Shown here one piece after another: positions 25,252 to 31,885 of a DNA stretch of 64,000 nucleotides. This DNA is from Pseudomonas paraversuta (GTDB lineage Bacteria; Pseudomonadota; Gammaproteobacteria; Pseudomonadales; Pseudomonadaceae): contig NZ_CAJFCL010000012.1 in NCBI RefSeq assembly GCF_904063065.1, positions 1-64,000 on the forward strand, written 5' to 3'. The notes under the pieces were generated by a model. That model worked only from the letters and a program-made list of their open reading frames with translations. It was not told where the DNA came from and ran no database searches. Made by a program: the position numbers and the translations under genes. Numbering within the stretch: the stretch's first letter is position 1; each line of letters begins with the position of its first letter.

Positions 25252-26178
25252 ATGATGTTGCCCTTGATTGACTGGCATCCCCGAGCCACGTTGCAGCCGC
25301 TGCACTTTGCCTGGCTGCAGCAGGCCGGGGTTGAAGTGGCGGTGCTGCGCCTGGACCGGATTGACCCGCTGATCAGCGGCAACAAGTGGTTCAAGCTCAC
25401 AGGGTATTTGCAGGCGGCGCACGCTGCCGGGGCCCATGGACTGATCAGTCTGGGCGGCGCCCACTCCAACCATTTGCATGCCCTGGCGGCGGCCGGCAAG
25501 CGCTTTGGCTTTGCGACAGTGGGCCTGCTGCGCGGGCACCCACAGCAAACCCCGACCACCCTCGATCTGGAGCGGTTCGGCATGCAGTTGCACTGGCTGG
25601 GTTTTGCCGGGTATCGGGCGCGCCATGCTCCGGGTTTCTGGGAGCCCTGGCAGGAGCGCTATCCACTGTTGCATAACGTACCTGAAGGCGGCGGCGGGCT
25701 GGTGGGCGCTGCAGGCTGCATGCCGCTGGTGGGCCAGGTACGTGAGCAGTTGAGTTCCCTGGGCTGGGACGATTACCACGGCTGGTGGCTGGCAGCCGGC
25801 ACCGGGACTACGCTGGCCGGGCTGATACTGGGCGAAGACCCGCAGCGAAGGGTTTATGGCGCGCTGGCGGTGCCGGATGACCATGGCGTGGCGGCCCAGG
25901 TGGAGCGGATTTTGCTGGAGGCAGGGTGGGGGCCGGGCAATCATGAACTGATTGATGCCAGTCGCGGTGGTTTTGCCAAAGTCGACGGGGCGTTGCTGGA
26001 CTTTATTCGCGACAGTGAAGCGGCCAGCGACTTGCCGCTGGAACCCTTGTACACCGGCAAGGCGTTAATGGCGCTCAAACAGGCGGTCGAGGCGGGGCGG
26101 TTTACCGCCGGTCAGCGCCTGGTGTTTGTGCACACCGGCGGTTTGCAGGGCCGCCGGGGGTTTGAGGCCCTGCTGTAG
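25252..26178 (+). CDS. D-cysteine desulfhydrase/ACC deaminase-like PLP enzyme
   Basis: 308 residues from the ATG at 25252, behind GGAAG (another in-frame ATG lies at 25240). A fold-type II PLP enzyme: SGNKWFKL (about 42-49) holds the PLP lysine, and SLGGAHSNHLHALA and the C-terminal HTGGLQGRRGF (phosphate and base contacts) are present. The family includes D-cysteine desulfhydrase and ACC deaminase; the substrate cannot be settled from these motifs. The stop codon (TAG, 26176-26178) is supplied by the REP element that begins at 26174. Divergent from PBP2 across about 190 bases. Confidence 0.85.
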   Translation: MMLPLIDWHPRATLQPLHFAWLQQAGVEVAVLRLDRIDPLISGNKWFKLTGYLQAAHAAGAHGLISLGGAHSNHLHALAAAGKRFGFATVGLLRGHPQQTPTTLDLERFGMQLHWLGFAGYRARHAPGFWEPWQERYPLLHNVPEGGGGLVGAAGCMPLVGQVREQLSSLGWDDYHGWWLAAGTGTTLAGLILGEDPQRRVYGALAVPDDHGVAAQVERILLEAGWGPGNHELIDASRGGFAKVDGALLDFIRDSEAASDLPLEPLYTGKALMALKQAVEAGRFTAGQRLVFVHTGGLQGRRGFEALL

Positions 26179-26253
26179 GAGCGAGCTTGTCTCGCGAGCT
26201 CTTCGTCATTAATGGATCGCGAGAATAGATCGCGAGGCAAGCTCGCTCCTACA
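26174..26253. repeat. REPIN overlapping the end of the PLP-enzyme gene
   Basis: TGTAGGAGCGAGCTTG at 26174 and CAAGCTCGCTCCTACA ending at 26253 are inverted partners, with TCGCGAG blocks inside. The TAG of TGTAGG is the in-frame stop codon of the upstream gene. Confidence 0.85.
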
Positions 26254-26273
26254 TTTCACATTTCACCGCTGGT

Positions 26274-26822
26274 TTATCGGCGGCGGGGCAGCATGCGCAA
26301 CAGGGTGTTGTCCTTGATCAGGTAGTGATGCGCCAGGCCCGCCACGGCGTGCAAACCTATCAGCCAGTAACCGATGGTGCCCCCCAGTTCGTGCCAGCCT
26401 TTGATCTGCTTGGCGAAGTCCACGTCCTTGGCGGTCAGCGGCGGCAGGTCGAAACCATAGAAAAACACCGATTTGTCATTGTTGCTGAGGATCAGGTAGC
26501 CCAGCACCGGCATGGCGATCATGAACAGGTACAGCGCCCAGTGCATCAAGGTGGCGAGGGCTGTTTGCCAGGCCGGCGGGGTCGGGGTGATTTTTGGTGC
26601 CGCGCCCAGGGTTCGCGCCAGCAACCGCAGCCAGACCAGCACAAACACCGTCAGGCCGAGCATGAAGTGCGCGTCTTTCATCAGATTGCGCCCATCGCTG
26701 TCCTTCGGGAATATCCCGCGAAACTCGATGGCCGCATAAATCAGTACAAACAACAGCACCATGAGCCAGTGCAGGGCGATGGACATTCGACTGTATTGAT
26801 CGGCGGTGCTTTTCCAGGACAT
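26274..26822 (-). CDS. cytochrome b561
   Basis: 182 residues with four membrane helices and the paired histidines expected for two b hemes (IALHWLMVLLF, KDAHFMLGL, MHWALYLFM, GLHAVAGLAHHYL). Members of this family pass electrons from quinol or to superoxide in the inner membrane (E. coli CybB is a superoxide:quinone oxidoreductase). It stands alone between the REPIN and the DUF1853 gene. A second, diverged b561 gene lies at 43448-43987 next to a catalase. Confidence 0.9.
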   Translation of the reverse strand: MSWKSTADQYSRMSIALHWLMVLLFVLIYAAIEFRGIFPKDSDGRNLMKDAHFMLGLTVFVLVWLRLLARTLGAAPKITPTPPAWQTALATLMHWALYLFMIAMPVLGYLILSNNDKSVFFYGFDLPPLTAKDVDFAKQIKGWHELGGTIGYWLIGLHAVAGLAHHYLIKDNTLLRMLPRRR

Positions 26823-26917
26823 GCTGTTTCCTCTCGATTCAGGTCTAAAACCTCCGCTCTTGTTCGACGGAGTAGCTTCACTTTAAACGGGTTGTGTCAG
26901 GTTGCACCTGAGATGTG

Positions 26918-27874
26918 TCAGTTTTCAGGGGTTCCGGGCAAATTTGGCCATAGATCGGCCACCAGAAACAGCCGCTCAGCTTCTTCCCAGTCACCTTGGG
27001 GGCTTTCGGTGAGGCGTACCAACAGCTGGGCCGGGGCTTGGGGGTGCAGTTCGTCGAGCCAGACCTGCAGCTGTTGCCCGCTCCAGATGCCCTCCGGGCC
27101 ATAGTGCGCCGGGGCGAGCCAGGCATGCCGGGGCAAGGGCTGCCAGCAACCGGCAGCGCTTTGCCCGATAAACGCAGGCCAGTCACTTTGATGCAGCCAC
27201 CTGCCACGCAAGTGCTGCGGGTTGGCGCCCAGTGGCGGCCGAGACTGGCCCGGCCACGGGTACAGCAGGTAGCCCCCCAGCCACATGTGGGCGCTGAAGG
27301 TCTGTACATCCAGCCCGGCGAGAATTTCGCGGCTTTCAGGGCGCTGTGACATGGGTAATTGATGCTGGCTGAAATGCCTGAGCTTGCGGTCCAGCCGGTC
27401 ATTGCTGCCGGGGCCCAGCCACTGGGCAGGATCACTGCCATCACCTTGCTGCGGACCGAGGTAGAGCTTGATCGCCAGTTCCAGGTGATGTACGCCGTCG
27501 CGATCACGCAGCACCATGTCCAGCTCGCCCAGGGTATGCCCACCCAGGCGGATCGGCAGGTTGGCGGCGATCAGTTCGACTCCCGGCGCGTGCTGTACGG
27601 CAAACTGCCACAGCCGCTCATAATAACGGCCCAGTCGGCGGGTGGTGGCCAGTGCCAGCCATTGCTGCAAGGGCTCGCTGTTGCTGTCCAGAGCCCGCAG
27701 CCAGCGTTCCAGCTGCTCGGGGGCCTGGACCCATGCGCTGCCGGCCAGGGGGTGGCGCTGTGGCCAGGGGGTCTGTTCAAGCATGGGCGGAGCGAGAATC
27801 ACCCACGCCAGATCACGCACCTCGGGGTGACGCAATTGGCGGGGCAGGTTGAGCAAGTCGGGGAAGAGGATCAT
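26918..27874 (-). CDS. DUF1853 family protein
   Basis: 318 residues from the ATG at 27874; the frame is open further upstream, but the divergent nadK promoter lies there. Conserved in this position in Pseudomonas, function unknown. No signal peptide or membrane segment; rich in Trp, Leu and Pro. The middle (about 114-140) reads GELDMVLRDRDGVHHLELAIKLYLG, a hydrophobic-Asp-hydrophobic strand followed by a Glu...Lys strand. This is reminiscent of the PD-(D/E)XK nuclease core, though spacing is not canonical. I offer that only as a lead. Confidence 0.8.
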   Translation of the reverse strand: MILFPDLLNLPRQLRHPEVRDLAWVILAPPMLEQTPWPQRHPLAGSAWVQAPEQLERWLRALDSNSEPLQQWLALATTRRLGRYYERLWQFAVQHAPGVELIAANLPIRLGGHTLGELDMVLRDRDGVHHLELAIKLYLGPQQGDGSDPAQWLGPGSNDRLDRKLRHFSQHQLPMSQRPESREILAGLDVQTFSAHMWLGGYLLYPWPGQSRPPLGANPQHLRGRWLHQSDWPAFIGQSAAGCWQPLPRHAWLAPAHYGPEGIWSGQQLQVWLDELHPQAPAQLLVRLTESPQGDWEEAERLFLVADLWPNLPGTPEN

Positions 27875-27978
27875 TGTGCGAGCATAGCTGTTTGCACACT
27901 GACTGAAAGGGTTTTGTCTATCGTCCCGTTTCGCCCATAATCGCTGTTTTCGCACGCCTAGAACCTTGCAGGAGCCTC

Positions 27979-28869
27979 ATGGAGCAATTTCGTAATATCG
28001 GCATCATTGGTCGTTTGGGCAGTTCACAGGTGCTCGATACGGTTCGCCGACTGAAAAAATTCCTGCTTGAGCGGCACATGCACGTGATCCTCGAAGACAC
28101 CATTGGTGAGGTTTTACCCGGCCATGGCCTGCAAACCTCATCGCGCAAAATGCTCGGTGAAGTGTGCGACATGGTGATAGTGGTCGGTGGTGATGGCAGT
28201 TTGCTGGGCGCGGCCCGGGCGCTGGCCCGGCACAATGTCCCGGTACTGGGGATCAACCGTGGCAGCCTGGGCTTCCTGACCGACATCCGTCCCGACGAGC
28301 TGGAAATCAAGGTCGCCGAAGTGCTCGATGGCCACTATCTGGTTGAAAACCGTTTTCTGCTGCAAGCTGAAGTCCGCCGCCACGGCGAAGCCATTGGCCA
28401 GGGCGATGCCCTGAACGACGTGGTACTGCACCCCGGCAAATCAACGCGCATGATCGAATTCGAACTGCATATCGACGGCCAGTTCGTCTGCAGCCAGAAG
28501 GCCGACGGCCTGATTGTGGCCACTCCCACCGGTTCTACCGCCTACGCCATGTCGGCCGGTGGCCCGATCATGCATCCCAAGCTGGATGCCATCGTCATAG
28601 TTCCGATGTACCCGCACACCCTCAGCAGCCGTCCGATTGTGGTGGACGGCAACAGCGAGTTGAAAATCGTGGTGGCCAAGGACATGCAGATCTACCCGCA
28701 AGTGTCCTGCGACGGCCAGAACCATTTCACCTGCGCGCCGGGTGACACCATCACCGTCAGTAAAAAAGCGCAGAAACTGCGCCTGATTCATCCGCTGGAC
28801 CACAACTACTACGAAGTGTGCAGGACCAAACTCGGCTGGGGCAGCCGTTTGGGCGGCAGGGCTGACTGA
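27979..28869 (+). CDS. nadK: NAD kinase
   Basis: 296 residues, the normal length for the bacterial enzyme that phosphorylates NAD+ to NADP+ in the cytoplasm. The signature GGDGS is at 70-74 (VIVVGGDGSLLGAAR), the ND motif is in DALNDVVLH, and the glycine-rich TPTGSTAYAMSAGGPI block is intact. GCAGGAGCC precedes the ATG. First gene of a compact run with the phosphoesterase and rhomboid genes (overlapping stops and starts), divergent from DUF1853. Confidence 0.97.
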   Translation: MEQFRNIGIIGRLGSSQVLDTVRRLKKFLLERHMHVILEDTIGEVLPGHGLQTSSRKMLGEVCDMVIVVGGDGSLLGAARALARHNVPVLGINRGSLGFLTDIRPDELEIKVAEVLDGHYLVENRFLLQAEVRRHGEAIGQGDALNDVVLHPGKSTRMIEFELHIDGQFVCSQKADGLIVATPTGSTAYAMSAGGPIMHPKLDAIVIVPMYPHTLSSRPIVVDGNSELKIVVAKDMQIYPQVSCDGQNHFTCAPGDTITVSKKAQKLRLIHPLDHNYYEVCRTKLGWGSRLGGRAD

Positions 28870-29840
28870 TGCTAGATCCAGCGCGCAGTTACGATTTGAT
28901 CGGTGACGTGCATGGCTGTGCTCATACCCTTGAGCACCTGCTGGAGCGTCTGGGCTATCGCAAACTCGCCGGTATCTGGCGACACCCGCAACGGATGGCG
29001 GTGTTTCTCGGTGACATCATTGACCGCGGCCCGCGCATTCGCGAGTCGCTGCATATTGTGCATGACATGGTCAGGACCGGTCAGGCGCTGTGCCTGATGG
29101 GCAACCATGAATTCAACGCGCTGGGCTGGTGTACCCCGGCACCTGCGGGCAGTGGCAAGCTGCATGTGCGTGAACATACCCCGCGCCATGCCCGGTTAAT
29201 TCACGAAACCCTCGAACAATTCGCCCCGTATCCAGACGAGTGGCGCGAGTTCGTGCAGTGGTTTTACGACATGCCGCTGTTTGTCGACGCCGGTCGTTTT
29301 CGGGTAGTGCATGCCTGTTGGGATGCCCGGGTGATTGCAACCCTGCGCGGGGAATTTCCCGATGGCTGCATTGACCAGCCGTTTCTGCAGGCCGCAGCCA
29401 TGCCTGAAAGTTTCGCCAACCTGAGTTTCAACCGGCTTTTGCGCGGTACCGACATGCGCTTGCCGGACGGCATGACGCTGACTGGCGGCGATGGTCTGAC
29501 GCGGGCGTTCTTTCGCACCAAGTTCTGGGAAGACGACCCTAAAACCTACGGAGACATTGTGTTCCAGCCTGATGCACTGCCCGAGCGCGTGGCGCAAAAG
29601 CCGCTGTCCAGCATTGAGAAGGATACGTTGTTGCGTTACGGCAGCGATGAACCGCTGTTGTTTGTCGGTCATTACTGGCGCAGTGGTAATCCGGCGCCGA
29701 TCCGCCCCAACCTGGCCTGCCTGGATTACAGCGCGGTGCTATACGGCAAGCTGGTGGCTTATCGCCTTGATCAGGAAACCCGGCTCGATCCGAACAAGTT
29801 CGTGTGGGTAGATGTGGAACGCCCGGAGGCGATTCAATGA
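28869..29840 (+). CDS. calcineurin-type metallophosphoesterase
   Basis: 323 residues. Metal-binding motifs in order: DLIGDVHGC (10-18), FLGDIIDRGP (about 49-58), LMGNHEFNALGW (about 77-88), and a late FVGHYW histidine. This is the PrpA/ApaH-like class of Ser/Thr phosphatases or dinucleotide hydrolases; the substrate is unknown. It starts on the last base of nadK and its stop overlaps the rhomboid ATG, so the three are translationally coupled. Confidence 0.9.
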   Translation: MLDPARSYDLIGDVHGCAHTLEHLLERLGYRKLAGIWRHPQRMAVFLGDIIDRGPRIRESLHIVHDMVRTGQALCLMGNHEFNALGWCTPAPAGSGKLHVREHTPRHARLIHETLEQFAPYPDEWREFVQWFYDMPLFVDAGRFRVVHACWDARVIATLRGEFPDGCIDQPFLQAAAMPESFANLSFNRLLRGTDMRLPDGMTLTGGDGLTRAFFRTKFWEDDPKTYGDIVFQPDALPERVAQKPLSSIEKDTLLRYGSDEPLLFVGHYWRSGNPAPIRPNLACLDYSAVLYGKLVAYRLDQETRLDPNKFVWVDVERPEAIQ

Positions 29841-30715
29841 GTGCTGTTGCTGTTTTACGTTTGCCGCTGTCTACCGACCTCAGCGGTTTTGTGCATTTGC
29901 TCAAGCGCATGCAAGTGCCGCATAGGGTCAGTGAGGAGGCGGGGGAACTGGTGTTGTGGGCCCCCGAAACCATTGCCGATGATGTGCGCAGCCTGTATCA
30001 GCGTTTTCCGGCAGGTGACCCCGAGCATGAACTGCCCATAGTCGAGCGTCCGCCGGCCATGGCCCGCCCGGGGTTCGTCCAGCAGGTGCGCGACAGCCCG
30101 GCAACGGCCATCGTTCTCTTGCTATGCGTGATAGTGGCTGCCGTGACGCAACTGGGGGACAACCTGTCGACCCTGAGCGCGCTGACGTTTGTCGATTTCA
30201 GCATTCACGGGCAGTACATCCAGTTCACACCTTTGTCCGATAGCCTGGCAGCGGGGCAGTGGTGGAGATTGTTCACGCCGATGCTGATCCACTTCGGTTT
30301 TCTGCACATTGCCATGAACGGCATGTGGTATTGGGAGCTGGGGCGACGGATTGAAATGCGCCAGGGCAGCATCAACCTGATCGGCCTGAGCCTGCTGTTC
30401 AGCCTGGTCTCCAACTTCGCCCAATACCTGTTTGGCGGCCCGAGCCTGTTTGGCGGGTTGTCGGGGGTGTTGTACGGCCTGCTGGGGCATGTCTGGATTT
30501 ACCAGTTGATGGCGCCCAACCCGATGTATCACCTGCCTCGCGGAGTGCTGGTAATGATGCTGGTGTGGCTGGCGCTGTGCATGTCGGGGCTGGTGTCGAT
30601 GATAGGTTTTGGCCAGATCGCCAACGCGGCCCATGTCGGCGGTCTGTTGATCGGTTGCCTGACCGGCCTGCTGGGCGGCCTTTGGGCCCGGCGCAAAGCT
30701 GTTCAAACCCTGTAG
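29837..30715 (+). CDS. rhomboid family intramembrane serine protease
   Basis: 292 residues from the ATG at 29837 (ATGA overlap with the previous stop, behind GGAGGCG). A soluble N-terminal domain of about 85 residues, then six or so membrane helices. The catalytic dyad is visible: S209 in GGLSGVLYG and H266 in NAAHVGG, with the supporting H157/N161 pair in HIAMNGMWYWELGR. It cleaves membrane proteins within the bilayer; the target is unknown. The stop codon TAG (30713-30715) comes from a REP sequence beginning at 30711. Confidence 0.92.
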   Translation: MSAVAVLRLPLSTDLSGFVHLLKRMQVPHRVSEEAGELVLWAPETIADDVRSLYQRFPAGDPEHELPIVERPPAMARPGFVQQVRDSPATAIVLLLCVIVAAVTQLGDNLSTLSALTFVDFSIHGQYIQFTPLSDSLAAGQWWRLFTPMLIHFGFLHIAMNGMWYWELGRRIEMRQGSINLIGLSLLFSLVSNFAQYLFGGPSLFGGLSGVLYGLLGHVWIYQLMAPNPMYHLPRGVLVMMLVWLALCMSGLVSMIGFGQIANAAHVGGLLIGCLTGLLGGLWARRKAVQTL

Positions 30716-30745
30716 GAGCCAGCTTGCTCGCGAGCAAGCTGGCCC
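30711..30745. repeat. REP palindrome overlapping the rhomboid stop codon
   Basis: TGTAGGAGCCAGCTTGC starts at 30711. A perfect 24-base palindrome with 12-bp arms fills 30719-30742. The rhomboid TAG lies inside the conserved TGTAGG head. It separates the nadK run from the yeaC gene that follows. Confidence 0.8.
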
Positions 30746-30785
30746 TGCGGCTAAAAGTTAATTTTCAAAGAGCGGAAACAGAACC

Positions 30786-31046
30786 ATGTCCTCTTTCAAC
30801 GAAATGATTCAAAACATCACTCCCGAGATCTATCAGAGCCTGAAACTGGCCGTTGAAATCGGTAAATGGGCCGACGGTAACAAGCTCACTGCCGAGCAGC
30901 GCGAGCTGTCGCTGCAGGCGATGATCGCCTGGGAAGTCAACAACCTGCCCGAAGAGCAGCGCACCGGCTACATGGGCCCGCAAGAGTGCAGCTCGAAATC
31001 GGCACCCGTACCCAACATCCTGTTCAAGTCGGATGCTATCCATTGA
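30786..31046 (+). CDS. YeaC-like DUF1315 protein
   Basis: 86 residues, a small soluble protein of the YeaC/DUF1315 family: ITPEIYQSLKLAVEIGKW and LSLQAMIAWE are the recognisable blocks. GAGCGGAAACAGAACC precedes the ATG. Function unknown. The family is usually found next to the DUF2797 gene in Pseudomonas, as here: its TGA overlaps the TTG start of that gene. Confidence 0.88.
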   Translation: MSSFNEMIQNITPEIYQSLKLAVEIGKWADGNKLTAEQRELSLQAMIAWEVNNLPEEQRTGYMGPQECSSKSAPVPNILFKSDAIH

Positions 31047-31873
31047 TTGAAATTGGTCGCGGTGCAATCAGCAAGATGTCGGCACGTTTAGAGACGCCGA
31101 CCGTTCAATATGCGTTTCGTCTGGGCGATACCGAGCTGCCGGTCAATCCTTTGATCGGCACCCGGTTGCGTCTGGAATACCTGGGTGAGATCAACTGCAC
31201 TCACTGCGGGCGCAAAACCAAGAAGAGCTTCAGCCAGGGCTATTGCTACCCGTGCATGACCAAGCTGGCGCAGTGCGACATGTGCATCATGAGCCCGGAG
31301 CGTTGCCATTATGATGCAGGCACCTGCCGTGACCCGTCGTGGGGCGAGCAGTTCTGCATGACCGACCACGTGGTGTATCTGGCCAATTCTTCGGGGATCA
31401 AGGTCGGCATCACCCGTGCCACCCAGTTGCCGACCCGCTGGCTCGATCAGGGCGCCAGCCAGGCGCTGCCGATTGTGCGAGTGGCCACCCGTCAGCAATC
31501 GGGTTTTGTCGAGGACCTGTTTCGCTCGCAAGTGGGCGACCGTACCAACTGGCGCGCACTGCTCAAGGGCGATGCCGAGCCGGTGGACCTGGTGGCGGTG
31601 CGCGAACAGTTATTCGAGAGTTGCGCCGAAGGCATGCAGGCCTTGCAGGAGCGTTTCGGGTTACAGGCGGTCCAACCCCTGGCGACTGCAGAACCCGTTG
31701 AGATCCGTTACCCGGTGGAGCAGTATCCGAGCAAGATCGTCAGTTTCAACCTGGACAAAGATCCGATCGTTGAAGGCACGCTGATGGGGATCAAGGGTCA
31801 GTACCTGATCTTCGACACCGGCGTTATCAATATTCGCAAATACACGGCCTATCAACTGGCCGTGCATCAGTAA
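31043..31873 (+). CDS. DUF2797 protein, Cys-rich with GIY-YIG-like segment
   Basis: 276 residues from a TTG at 31043 that overlaps the yeaC stop (TTGA), as expected for coupled genes; an ATG at 31076 is the alternative, but homologues as I recall them begin MIEIGRG. A zinc-ribbon-like region (about 49-105) has CTHCGRKTKK, CYPC, CDMC and further Cys. It is followed by HVVYLANSSGIKVGITR ... TRWLDQGA (about 113-145), resembling the GIY-YIG fold signature of T5orf172/MUG113 proteins. Conserved beside pepN in Pseudomonas; function unknown. Confidence 0.85.
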   Translation: MIEIGRGAISKMSARLETPTVQYAFRLGDTELPVNPLIGTRLRLEYLGEINCTHCGRKTKKSFSQGYCYPCMTKLAQCDMCIMSPERCHYDAGTCRDPSWGEQFCMTDHVVYLANSSGIKVGITRATQLPTRWLDQGASQALPIVRVATRQQSGFVEDLFRSQVGDRTNWRALLKGDAEPVDLVAVREQLFESCAEGMQALQERFGLQAVQPLATAEPVEIRYPVEQYPSKIVSFNLDKDPIVEGTLMGIKGQYLIFDTGVINIRKYTAYQLAVHQ

Positions 31874-31885
31874 AAGGACTCCAGC

